Shown here: one piece after another, positions 1-8,699 of the stretch
Numbering within the stretch: the first letter of the stretch is position 1
How the letters are laid out: each line of letters opens with the position of its first letter
NCBI GenBank assembly: GCA_905236815.1
Contig: CAJOPE010000052.1
Location: forward strand, 1 to 36,450
Direction: 5' to 3'
Length of the DNA stretch: 36,450 nt
Source of the DNA: an uncultured Prevotella sp.
GTDB taxonomy: Bacteria; Bacteroidota; Bacteroidia; Bacteroidales; Bacteroidaceae
The notes under the pieces: generated by a model
Database searches by the model: none
What the model was told of the DNA's origin: nothing
The model's input: the letters and a program-made list of their open reading frames with translations, nothing else
Made by a program: the position numbers and the translations under genes

Positions 1-55
1 AAATACTCTCAAAAAATGAAATAATATTCAACGTGTAGACTTTTTCAGCAGCCTC

Positions 56-85
56 GATCTCCCCCGCAAGCGGGGGAGAAATGCT
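56..85 (-). repeat. Short palindromic repeat, copy 1 (hairpin part only)
   Basis: A G/C-rich hairpin with arms CTCCCCCGC and GCGGGGGAG around a two-base loop occupies 59-78. It is preceded by GAT and followed by AAATGCT. Taking the copy at 26359 as the plus orientation, this one is reversed. The long T/G-rich arm of the composite repeat is missing, so this is a partial copy. It lies downstream of the protease operon. It has no T-tract, so it is not a canonical terminator. Confidence 0.8.
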
Positions 86-185
86 GCATATCATGAATAT
101 ATACTAGTTAGCATTGAGAAATGATGGAGATTACGAAATACACAAGACAAACTAAATTAGCTATTGAATATCAGAGACTTGAAAG

Positions 186-265
186 CTTCTCCCCCACAAG
201 TGGGGGAGAAGACAGTGAATTACCCTCTTAGAGAGAGGATGTCACGAGCAAGTTTTATTTGCTGA
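186..265 (+). repeat. Composite palindromic repeat, copy 2 (full length, diverged)
   Basis: The hairpin (CTCCCCCAC / GTGGGGGAG, 189-208) is followed by a GAGAGAGG tract, CACGAGCAAG and TTTATTTGCTGA. The same order of blocks occurs at 26359-26426 and, inverted, at 22354-22422. The copy sits just 3' of the C10 protease gene and would form a stable hairpin in that operon's mRNA tail, but no T-tract follows. Confidence 0.8.
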
Positions 266-291
266 ATCTTATCAGTATTGTTGAAATATTT

Positions 292-2946
292 CTATCGAAT
301 AACCTTCTTTCCCTCCTGAACATAGATACCCTTAGACTTCTCCTTTGATTTTGCTGCAGGCACCCGGATACCATTAAGAGTATATACAGCCTTCTCATTC
401 GAGGAGTTGCTTACTGGCTGCTCATCGATGCCAAGCGTTTCATCCTCAATGATATGCGTAAATTGTCCCCAGAAACTATGGGAGGCATATTTCTTTTTGC
501 AGCCTACAGGAACGTAGAGCTTCACGATAGAAAACATTTCATATTCGAAGGTTGGCTCTGTATCCCATACAGGATCCCATAATCTGTCTATTGCTGATGG
601 CGGCTCTTGCCGGTTTATACGTAAAGACTTAAGAGTGCCTAATTTATTGAAACATCCCTCATCTATTTTCGTAACCGTCTTAGGGATAATTACTTCCTCA
701 ATCTTGCTTTCCTCAAAACTGAACGAATATTGCATAAGCTCTTTCACAGCATACTGGTTTCCATTGGCACTAACGTAGGCTGGAATTTGACAGGTTTTTC
801 CTTTGAAACTGTAGGCAGAAACAATCTTAGCTGCATGATCCAGGTCGTTCATCATATATTGAATGCCGTCCACATCTTGAATCACTCCACTGAATTCCTC
901 AATTTTGCCAAAATCTTTCCACCCCTCCGTGTTGCGATATATCTTCGAAGTGCCTTTAGGTACGTAGAGTGTGCATAAGCCAATGTTGTAATAATCTGGG
1001 CATAGATTCTCTTTTGGGTTGTAATAATCGTTCATGATAACGATATTCCTGAGTTTTATCATATTTTGAAATATATTTCTATCCATAAAATATATTCTAT
1101 TCAGAAAAAGATGTGAGAAATCGGCATAGTAAAATGCAGCGTCATCTAATAATGTTACATAATTAGGAAGCGTAAGTGCATGTGAGCGAATCGTGACTTC
1201 TCGGAATTTGGAACCTGTGATAGATCCCAAATCCGAGCCATTTTCAAAAATTATCCGGCCAATAGAGCATTTTCCAAATCCTGCCATTGTCCATATCGAT
1301 TTTGGGATGGTTAAGTTATTGATATAGCTTCCTTTGAATGCATCTTGTTCAATGCCATAAACATTGTATTCTTTTCCTTGATAGGTTACTTTCTCTGGTA
1401 TTTTTACATCACCACTATAGCAATTATATCGCTCGTTTTTATAGGTAACATAAGCTAAGTCATCATGAAGGGAATAATAGATATTGTTAATACAAAACAC
1501 TCTATTCCGAATACCTGCATCAGGTATCTCGGATTCTGTGTAGGTGTATTCGCCACCGGCAACCTTCAGGTCGAAAGATCTGTTGGCATTGTCATTGAAC
1601 AATATTTTTTTCCACTTGTCCTTCCCGTCATATCTGCATACTGGATATAGCAAATAGTCTCCATCAGGTAACGATTCTCTTAGGCGATAATCGCTTCTTT
1701 CATAGTCATTTGAATAGTCGGTATAGGTGACTTTATGAGTTTTTTTATTTTCTATAGCCAATGCCGACTGCCTTATGTTGCAATTATTCAAACAACAAAA
1801 TGTTGGTGCCACAGATATTACATTATCCAATCCTTCATGTGTAACTTCTCCTTCAGTATAATAGTATGCATTCTCTCTAGGGTCACGGTTTCGATTTTTT
1901 GTGATGCCAAAAATTATCTGTGCATTAATAGAAAATTCAGTATTGCTAAGCGTATAGTATCCATCTTCATGTCCAGACCATCCGAAATTGAAATGATAGT
2001 ATCCTGCAGCATCCCGTCCGTCGAGAACTAAGGCGTGCCCCGCATAGCCAGCATAACCACAATAGTACATTGGCCGGGAATTCACCAACTCTTTTGTTAC
2101 TATTGAATCCCATGCTATCGCATCACAAGCATTGCGTGGAAGACTTGCAATGCTTGGATCATAGTCGAAATGTTTTGTAAACTTCTCCATTTGCAGTATT
2201 GCTCCGCTTCCTTCAAAGGCATATTGCGTCTCATTGCAAATACCTACATCATACATCAAACGAGCTACGGCCATTTGGGATTGCTGATTACTATTATCAT
2301 CATATTGAAGTAACATCTTATCCCATTCGTAGGTGGATTTGCTCAAGTTGGCAGTTATAGTACGGTCATTAAATGTAGTGCTTACTGTTCCTTTTCCTCG
2401 AACAGGCCACTTATGATGATACATAATCTGTGCTGTTGCAGTATTGGTGCAACCTGTTGGGTATCTATCTGGACATAATAAATTATATGGTTCCCATTGA
2501 TCCCATTTCGTTTTACAGAGAGGCTCCACCACAGTGGTGTTGGTATAAGTGGTAGTTTTAGGCAACTGAAGTTTCGGATTCTCGCGAAGTTTCTTTGTTG
2601 TGTGCTTATATTGATCGAGCAGGTCTTTCAAGCCAGGAGGAACATTCTTCGCATTATAGCATCCCTCCTTCGAATAGCCCAAAACCTCGGGTATTCGCTC
2701 ATCGCTGCTCATCACCACATAACCCCCGTTTTTCGCATCATTAAAGATGTAGAGGTCGGTGCTGTCCTCGGCCAGTTTCAACTCCATCGCACGGCGATTC
2801 TGGCCATTGGCCGATTTCGCCTGCGCCGACTGACCGAAGAATGCCTCGGCCTTCAGCCTTGCGGTTTCCATTGATACTCTTTGCGCCTGGATTACCTGTG
2901 TGGCAAAGAGAGTTATGCTTATCAATAAAAGTGTCTTTCTAGTCAT
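292..2946 (-). CDS. Secreted C10-family cysteine protease (streptopain-like) with BspA-type C-terminal repeats
   Basis: An 884-residue secreted protease. Residues 1-22 are a signal peptide. Residues about 25-120 resemble the Spi inhibitory prodomain of C10 peptidases (GGYVVMSSDERIPEVLGYS at 74-92). The catalytic cysteine is C166 in the block TGCTNTATAQIMYHHKWP, and the partner histidine is H304 in GHALVLDG, followed by FNFGWSG. Past about residue 480 the sequence changes to BspA/LRR_5-like repeats (IEQDAFKGS..LTIPKSI; VIIPKTVTKIDEGCF), often surface-binding modules. The tail (VYTLNGIRVP..KGIYVQEGKKVI) is a Prevotella-type C-terminal motif linked to secretion or anchoring. It is the last gene of a four-gene operon, 41 bp after its upstream neighbour. 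The likely role is surface or extracellular protein degradation. Family assignment is strong; the natural substrate is unknown. Confidence 0.9.
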   Translation of the reverse strand: MTRKTLLLISITLFATQVIQAQRVSMETARLKAEAFFGQSAQAKSANGQNRRAMELKLAEDSTDLYIFNDAKNGGYVVMSSDERIPEVLGYSKEGCYNAKNVPPGLKDLLDQYKHTTKKLRENPKLQLPKTTTYTNTTVVEPLCKTKWDQWEPYNLLCPDRYPTGCTNTATAQIMYHHKWPVRGKGTVSTTFNDRTITANLSKSTYEWDKMLLQYDDNSNQQSQMAVARLMYDVGICNETQYAFEGSGAILQMEKFTKHFDYDPSIASLPRNACDAIAWDSIVTKELVNSRPMYYCGYAGYAGHALVLDGRDAAGYYHFNFGWSGHEDGYYTLSNTEFSINAQIIFGITKNRNRDPRENAYYYTEGEVTHEGLDNVISVAPTFCCLNNCNIRQSALAIENKKTHKVTYTDYSNDYERSDYRLRESLPDGDYLLYPVCRYDGKDKWKKILFNDNANRSFDLKVAGGEYTYTESEIPDAGIRNRVFCINNIYYSLHDDLAYVTYKNERYNCYSGDVKIPEKVTYQGKEYNVYGIEQDAFKGSYINNLTIPKSIWTMAGFGKCSIGRIIFENGSDLGSITGSKFREVTIRSHALTLPNYVTLLDDAAFYYADFSHLFLNRIYFMDRNIFQNMIKLRNIVIMNDYYNPKENLCPDYYNIGLCTLYVPKGTSKIYRNTEGWKDFGKIEEFSGVIQDVDGIQYMMNDLDHAAKIVSAYSFKGKTCQIPAYVSANGNQYAVKELMQYSFSFEESKIEEVIIPKTVTKIDEGCFNKLGTLKSLRINRQEPPSAIDRLWDPVWDTEPTFEYEMFSIVKLYVPVGCKKKYASHSFWGQFTHIIEDETLGIDEQPVSNSSNEKAVYTLNGIRVPAAKSKEKSKGIYVQEGKKVIR

Positions 2947-2987
2947 TTAGTGATTTATTAATGGTTATGAATTTGTTGTGTGTAAAG

Positions 2988-4259
2988 CTATTCTGGGAAC
3001 TCGTAAACCAGATACTGCACATTCGGTTCAGGAGGGTAGTTGGTGAGTCGACCAGAGCGAGAAATGAACGAAACTACACCCTTGTATACACCATTTCCAA
3101 AGGTGAACTTGTCTGAGTAAATATTGATATAATGAATTCGTCGGGCATCATATTTCAGTAATCGGTCGATGTCAATAACCGGCATTCCATCGATGAAGAC
3201 CATAGCCGGCCATTTGTCGTAATTTGCAACCTCACCACGTGTAACTAAATGAGTAACTCCTTTTATTTCATCTTTTTTGACGTGATTCACATATTCTGTT
3301 AAAGTTTCATGGATCGTATGAAATTGTCTCCATTCATCCAGATTGTAGGATAGATCAGGAAGTTTGTCATAGAGATGTGGATCGTAATTCATAGGTACGC
3401 CCTCTTCTGTCGCAGCATCAGCATAACTGCCTATAGTGGCTTCTTTTTCCTCAGGTTTGATAGCAATTTGATGTAACTGCATTTCCTTGGAACGTTTTTC
3501 TACCTCTTGTCTTTGATAATGGAAATAAAGATATGGTAACTTTTGGGGAAATATACAAGCATATGGGCTAATCATTTGAATGGGAAGACTCTTTCCTGTA
3601 TTTGTGGCTGCAGAAAGCACTAAGGGCTGTTTTCCACGCAATCCGTAAGTGTAGAATACAGCAGTGGTATCATTGAGCATTTTCCCCTCGAAATAGTGAA
3701 TCTGCTTTCCCACAATACTTAATGATGGCCTAATGTCGTTTGCTGAAAATTTTTTTCCATCTAGAAAATTATTAACATGCGCTTTCACAATGTGGCCTTC
3801 GACTTCTCTAAGTTCTACAGGTTTTGTTAGATTGAAATTATACAGTTCTCCATTATTCTGATTGGCTATTGGATAGCTTAATGTGTCTTTTCCTTCTATC
3901 TTCACCCATTTTATAGCATCTGCATTGCTTTTATGTATAACGTTAATTACAGGTACCAGACAGCTATACACTTTGGCGTTTCCTTTAGAATAAACGTTCA
4001 GCTGATAATAACCGCTATGGATGTCCTCAGGGAGTTCAACGATGCCAGTTCCTTTCCCTTCATATATGCCGAAAACAGTGCATGCAGCTAGACTTTCTTT
4101 ATCGCATAGTTCAGCATATGCTATCTGTTCATTATCTATTTTGACAGTAACTTTCATAGCTTCTCCTGCAAGATACCAGGGACGATCAATTTCGAGATCT
4201 GAAGCATAAAAGTTGATTGTCAGCATTAGTGCTGTAAAAAGTGATATTATCTTTTTCAT
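2988..4259 (-). CDS. Secreted macroglobulin-like protein of the TonB/DUF4249 operon
   Basis: A 423-residue protein with a signal peptide ending near residue 19. The N-terminal part (about 20-105: DRPWYLAGEAMKVTVKID..GIVELPEDIHSGYYQLNVYS) looks like an MG2-type macroglobulin/invasin beta-sandwich. The C-terminus has PAMVFIDGMPVIDIDRLLKY and NGVYKGVVSFISRSG, which resemble the plug region of TonB receptors, but no barrel follows. It lies between the DUF4249 lipoprotein (44 bp upstream) and the C10 protease (41 bp downstream), so it probably works in the same envelope complex. I recognise the fold type only; the function is not known. A periplasmic or surface location is inferred from the signal peptide. 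Confidence 0.7.
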   Translation of the reverse strand: MKKIISLFTALMLTINFYASDLEIDRPWYLAGEAMKVTVKIDNEQIAYAELCDKESLAACTVFGIYEGKGTGIVELPEDIHSGYYQLNVYSKGNAKVYSCLVPVINVIHKSNADAIKWVKIEGKDTLSYPIANQNNGELYNFNLTKPVELREVEGHIVKAHVNNFLDGKKFSANDIRPSLSIVGKQIHYFEGKMLNDTTAVFYTYGLRGKQPLVLSAATNTGKSLPIQMISPYACIFPQKLPYLYFHYQRQEVEKRSKEMQLHQIAIKPEEKEATIGSYADAATEEGVPMNYDPHLYDKLPDLSYNLDEWRQFHTIHETLTEYVNHVKKDEIKGVTHLVTRGEVANYDKWPAMVFIDGMPVIDIDRLLKYDARRIHYINIYSDKFTFGNGVYKGVVSFISRSGRLTNYPPEPNVQYLVYEFPE

Positions 4260-4303
4260 AAGTCATTCAAAATTTTATATCTTTAATAATCCATTTTTTT
4301 TCT

Positions 4304-5488
4304 TTATGGCATATATCCAGGTTTTTCAAATAACAAATCATCTCTAATGCGTAGATCAACATATTCTTCTGGAACCCACCAAAGTGATTGACACCAATCT
4401 GGATTGTAAGGGTCTGGGTTTAAACGGATAATTCTGTTATGTTCACTCCATAAGGTCTCACATAAATTAGCAGATGGATTAGATGTTATGTTAATATATG
4501 GTGCCTTAGGCTTTTTGGTGCTTACGCTATCTCCTTTTATGTAAAATTCTTTATAAATAACTTGGTTGCTTATTCCAATATATCCTATTGCCAGTTTCGA
4601 ACCGTTTGTGCAGCGGATATTAGTTGGTAATGTAGATGCTTGTGGAGAGAATAATCCGCCCATCTGAGAATTTGCCTTTTGACATGCAAGTAGATATTCA
4701 TACTCCCCCTTGCTAATAGCTCTTTGAGAAATGTTTACATAATAGTTGTAGAATAATCTTTCGTCAGTGCGAGCAATATCAAACAGCTTATATTTTTTGA
4801 GTTGCTGATTTGAATATTGTACAGTTGATTCAACTTTTCTTTTCCTAGTGGCTGAGCCCCATCCTCGAGCAGGGTATAAGTCGAATCTGTTAATAATTTT
4901 TCGATTTTCTATATCGTAAGCAAAAACAGAAAAGTACATTGGTCGTACTTCCCATGTTTCAAAAAAACCCCATTCAAAGTAAATAGGCTTGTCGGAATTC
5001 TTCTTTGGAGCGGTAGTTATTAGAATATCGACGTTTGATTCTTTAGTTGGCTGATAATATTCAACGCTGTCTATATCAGCAGATTCTACCGGTTTCTCAG
5101 GAATTGACTCGAAAATGTCGCCATTTGTTTCTATCCTTACATAATATGCTACATCAGGCTTTAATTGAGGAGTTTCTTGAAGGTAGTAGTATGAATAAAT
5201 CGAATTAAAAGGTGTTTCTGAGCCATCTGTTCCTCGAAGGGAAACTTTTGCATATTTTACAGGAATAGTCAAATCGCCTTCAGTTCTTTTAAATGTTTCG
5301 CTATCTGGTTCAAGAGGCAGAGAACGGCTTAATTCTAGATAGGTATAGCCTTGAGAGACAACTTGTCCCTGCACAACTAACAAATTTGACTGTTCTTGAG
5401 GAATTTCGTCATTAAATTCTTCAATGCAACTAGAAAATAGGAACAGACTCAATATGGAGCTTATTAATATAAAATAATTATATTTCAT
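4304..5488 (-). CDS. DUF4249 family outer-membrane lipoprotein
   Basis: I chose the ATG at 5488 rather than the in-frame one at 5536. It gives a clean lipoprotein signal (MKYNYFILISSILSLFLFSS before C21), and it begins 1 bp after the receptor stop, indicating translational coupling. The mature protein starts IEEFNDEIPQEQSNLLVVQG and continues through beta-rich sequence with VAYYVRIETNGDIFESIPEKP, typical of DUF4249. Members of this family commonly sit immediately downstream of TonB-dependent receptors in Bacteroidota, in the position SusD takes in glycan loci. A role as a surface substrate-capturing or lid lipoprotein for the receptor is inference by analogy. Confidence 0.85.
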   Translation of the reverse strand: MKYNYFILISSILSLFLFSSCIEEFNDEIPQEQSNLLVVQGQVVSQGYTYLELSRSLPLEPDSETFKRTEGDLTIPVKYAKVSLRGTDGSETPFNSIYSYYYLQETPQLKPDVAYYVRIETNGDIFESIPEKPVESADIDSVEYYQPTKESNVDILITTAPKKNSDKPIYFEWGFFETWEVRPMYFSVFAYDIENRKIINRFDLYPARGWGSATRKRKVESTVQYSNQQLKKYKLFDIARTDERLFYNYYVNISQRAISKGEYEYLLACQKANSQMGGLFSPQASTLPTNIRCTNGSKLAIGYIGISNQVIYKEFYIKGDSVSTKKPKAPYINITSNPSANLCETLWSEHNRIIRLNPDPYNPDWCQSLWWVPEEYVDLRIRDDLLFEKPGYMP

Positions 5489-5489
5489 T

Positions 5490-8441
5490 TTAATTGAATC
5501 GCATGTTAAGTGAAACATAAGGGATAGCGGTACCAAAGACAGAAATTTTGTAACCCTGTATTCGGTCTACTTCCGAAACATAATAAATATTATAGGCATT
5601 TTTGCGAGCGAAAGCGTTATATACTCCTATTGAGAAGGAAGTATGCAACAAGGCATTCAGTTTGTGAGTAGGCTCTATATTGAATGCGAAATCGCAACGC
5701 ATATAGTCAGGAATTCGATAGCCATTTCTTTCAGTAAAGAATGGCATGTAGCGAAATTCATTTCTGTCAAGGTATTTTCCTGCAGGTACAGTGGTTGGAC
5801 GACCTGATGAGTAATTGAAATTGCTAGATATGCTATATCGCTCAGTAAACTTATAGTTGATTACAGCCTTTATTTCATGAGGACGGTCATACTCAGATGG
5901 GTACCATTTTCCACCATTTAATGGTATGCTAACTCGTTTGTCATCTTGGCGTAGTAAAGAACGTGACAAAGTATAGCTTATCCATCCGTTTAGTTTTCCA
6001 TATGGTTTTTTAAGTTGTAGTTCAAGTCCGAATGCTTGTCCCTTTGTTGAGATGACATCGGTTTCTAGATGTTCGTTCATCAGTAATTCTGCTGAATTTC
6101 GATAATTTAAATAGTCGTTAATTCTTTTATAGTATGCTTCTGCAGATAATTCATATTGTTTGTTTTTAGTTTCTTTATAGATACCAGCAGCAAGCTGCCA
6201 ACCGTTTTGTGGCTTTATATTATTGTCGGATAATTTCCATATATCTGTAGGGGACATAATAGCAGTGTTTGATACTTTATGTATATACTGATGCATAGTG
6301 TTAAATCCCGCCTTTAGTGAAAGATTCTCTTTGATAGCATAGCGTGTAGAGAAGCGAAATTCAGGTGCATGATAGGTTTTTATGATTCCCGTTTCGTCTT
6401 TTTTGCTAATTTGGTTCTCTATTGTTGGAAGTTCACTTTCATTATAATACCTTACTTCACGAGGTCCAAGAACATTGAAAACTGTATAACGAATACCTCC
6501 TTCTATAGATAATTTCTCAGTAATTTTCTTTTGATAATCTATATATAGAGAAGATTCTAATGCATATTCGTTATCAAGTTTCCTATATTTTTTCAATGAT
6601 TCTTCCCCTAAAGGTTCATACTCTCCTTCATTCATGTTGTAATGCTGTGTCATGATACCATAATTAAGTGTTTGATTTTCAGATAGGGGATGGCGAAAAT
6701 GTAGTTTTGCCCACAATTGGTCAATAGCAAAACTTAGTCTTGCCGCATCATAAGGAGTTGATTTCTCATCATTGAAGTAATCGTAGTGATCCATGCCACC
6801 TGATAGAGTTACACTGATTTTCTCGTTGAAAATTGAACGCCACTCAGCTGATATGTTACGGTTGGTATAGCCATATTTATCATCTTCGCTGAAAGAGAAG
6901 CGGTCGTGACTCCAATAGCCAAATATTTTCAGGCGGTGCATATTGCTTAATTTCCAGGTAAGCACGCCACCGAGATCATAGAAATTTGCCTTTCCATTTT
7001 TATATCCACTATCCTCAGGCAATTGTTTTAGAATCCAGTCACTATAAGTGGTTCGACCGTTTACAAGGAACGACAGGTGGTCTTTTACGATAGGAATCTC
7101 TAAACTTGCCTTACTGGTAAGTACACCGATACTTGCGCTACCGGTAAACTTCTTCATATTTGCCTCCTTGGAATTCACCTTTAATACCGAACTGATGCGT
7201 CCGCCATATTCTGCAGGTATACTGGATTTGAAAAGTTCAACATCTTCTACAGCCTCGGAGTTGAAGGAAGTGAATAAACCAAAAAGATGAGAAGGATTAT
7301 ATACGGTACCGCCATTAAAGAGAATCAAGTTCTGATCGGAAGCACCTCCACGCACGTTATATCCACTGGATGCCTCACCCACAGAGGTGACACCAGGTAA
7401 AGTGAGGATAATCTTCATAATATCCGACTCACCAAAGGCAGAAGGGATATTCTTCAAGAGCTGAGGCTTGAATTTTTCGGATCCCATAGTGGTACTTTTC
7501 ACTGTTGATTCTCGACCGGCAAGCACCACAATTTCATCCAAGTCATGATCGTCTGAAATACTCTTCTTGGCTTTCTTTACACCAGCAACAAAGTAAACTT
7601 TTTGTTTGCTATGGTAGTCTTCAATTACAGTTGGGACATCAAGAACAGGGATTCCTGACAAAATTTCTTGTGAACTGTTAAGTGGTTTGTTTATCACTTT
7701 TGTTTTGGCAACTTCCTCTCGTTTTACGACAGGATTCAGTATTTCCTTAGGAAGAGGTTCGCCTGCAATGCTCTCAACCACCTTGGTGAGGCTAATTTTA
7801 CGAGTGTATTTGTCGTATTTTAAATTATTTTTTTTAGAAAATGCTTTAAGATTCTTTTTCTGTTCAGGAAAAATACTTGTTATATCAGAAACATTAGTTA
7901 TATTATATATTTTTCCATTTGGTGTTACGAGATTATATTTTTCCTTTTTTATCAGTGCTTTCAGAAACTTATCTCCGTTAGAAACATCTCCACTACGAGC
8001 TTTCCAGGTGGAGTGATAAAGCCGAATGCCATTCGTGCTTCCATCGCAAAGAATAGCGGCGTAGCGGGTACTATCTTCTGGAGCATGCACATACTTTCTT
8101 CCATCGATTTCAAACCAGTCAATGTCTTTCTGCACCGGAAGTACAAATACATTGTCTTTCGGCGAACAAACAGCGAGATTCTGCTTATACAAGTCATAGC
8201 GAAGAAGAACATTCTCGTACACTACTCCGCAATAGCAGACACGGCCTTTCATCATCTTCACCTCATCCTTATAATAAGGATTGTCTTGCCATTGAGCTAA
8301 GTCGTATTGTGGTTCTACACGACCAACATACAAATGCGAGTAATCCAAGGCTGAAGAAAAATAATCCTGCGCATCCGCAGTTTGCACACTAGTAGCCATC
8401 ATACAAGCTAGCAAGCATAAATAGTTTTTCACGTATACCAT
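5490..8441 (-). CDS. TonB-dependent outer-membrane receptor with atypical N-terminal domain
   Basis: A 983-residue receptor with a signal peptide of about 25 residues. The plug domain spans about 300-415 and includes LPGVTSVGEASSGYNVRGG and AEYGGRISSVLKV. The rest is a 22-strand-type barrel rich in aromatic strand ends, finishing in PYVSLNMRFN. Instead of the usual carboxypeptidase-regulatory-like domain, residues about 26-220 form a separate domain containing LVTPNGKIYNITNVSDITSI and a Lys-rich helix FPEQKKNLKAFSKKNNL. It is the first gene of the operon, driven by the promoter at 8538-8569 with a leader of about 90 nt. It imports an unknown ligand. Linkage to a C10 protease suggests a peptide or protein-bound ligand rather than a glycan. 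Confidence 0.88.
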   Translation of the reverse strand: MVYVKNYLCLLACMMATSVQTADAQDYFSSALDYSHLYVGRVEPQYDLAQWQDNPYYKDEVKMMKGRVCYCGVVYENVLLRYDLYKQNLAVCSPKDNVFVLPVQKDIDWFEIDGRKYVHAPEDSTRYAAILCDGSTNGIRLYHSTWKARSGDVSNGDKFLKALIKKEKYNLVTPNGKIYNITNVSDITSIFPEQKKNLKAFSKKNNLKYDKYTRKISLTKVVESIAGEPLPKEILNPVVKREEVAKTKVINKPLNSSQEILSGIPVLDVPTVIEDYHSKQKVYFVAGVKKAKKSISDDHDLDEIVVLAGRESTVKSTTMGSEKFKPQLLKNIPSAFGESDIMKIILTLPGVTSVGEASSGYNVRGGASDQNLILFNGGTVYNPSHLFGLFTSFNSEAVEDVELFKSSIPAEYGGRISSVLKVNSKEANMKKFTGSASIGVLTSKASLEIPIVKDHLSFLVNGRTTYSDWILKQLPEDSGYKNGKANFYDLGGVLTWKLSNMHRLKIFGYWSHDRFSFSEDDKYGYTNRNISAEWRSIFNEKISVTLSGGMDHYDYFNDEKSTPYDAARLSFAIDQLWAKLHFRHPLSENQTLNYGIMTQHYNMNEGEYEPLGEESLKKYRKLDNEYALESSLYIDYQKKITEKLSIEGGIRYTVFNVLGPREVRYYNESELPTIENQISKKDETGIIKTYHAPEFRFSTRYAIKENLSLKAGFNTMHQYIHKVSNTAIMSPTDIWKLSDNNIKPQNGWQLAAGIYKETKNKQYELSAEAYYKRINDYLNYRNSAELLMNEHLETDVISTKGQAFGLELQLKKPYGKLNGWISYTLSRSLLRQDDKRVSIPLNGGKWYPSEYDRPHEIKAVINYKFTERYSISSNFNYSSGRPTTVPAGKYLDRNEFRYMPFFTERNGYRIPDYMRCDFAFNIEPTHKLNALLHTSFSIGVYNAFARKNAYNIYYVSEVDRIQGYKISVFGTAIPYVSLNMRFN

Positions 8442-8537
8442 TAGTGATTATTGTTGTTAATTCAAATGCATCATGTGTTTTCACACAACTTAAAGTATGA
8501 AATGCTAGTCCTTAGAAGATAGCATTTTTATTCTCGA

Positions 8538-8569
8538 CAAAGATATATTTTTTTTCGTGTACGTGCAAA
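8538..8569 (-). promoter_or_regulatory. Bacteroidota sigma-ABfr-type promoter for the TonB/DUF4249/C10 operon
   Basis: On the minus strand a -33 TTTG (8566-8569) is separated by exactly 20 nt from a -7 TATCTTTG (8538-8545), matching TTTG-N19/20-TAnnTTTG. The start site should fall near 8531, giving a leader of about 90 nt to the receptor ATG at 8441. The spacer holds a run of eight A residues. Confidence 0.8.
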
Positions 8570-8616
8570 TCTTTAACAAAATTTTAACGCGCAAGATTAA
8601 TTGTTTGTGTTGACAA

Positions 8617-8654
8617 ATAAAAAGCGCACTTCAAGATAAATGTCTGAAGTGCGC
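8617..8654 (-). terminator. Intrinsic terminator of the hybrid two-component regulator gene
   Basis: Read on the minus strand, a perfect 10-bp stem (GCGCACTTCA / TGAAGTGCGC) with an 11-nt loop is followed by TTTTTATTT. It begins about 45 bp after the regulator's stop codon and insulates the downstream receptor operon. Confidence 0.9.
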
Positions 8655-8699
8655 TACATTCTTAACTCTTAACGTCTTAACGCGTTAATCATCTTAGTT

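Noticed and set aside
5489..5536. Earlier ATG of the DUF4249 gene at 5536
   Set aside because: It would overlap the receptor gene and hide the lipoprotein signal. The ATG at 5488 is much better.
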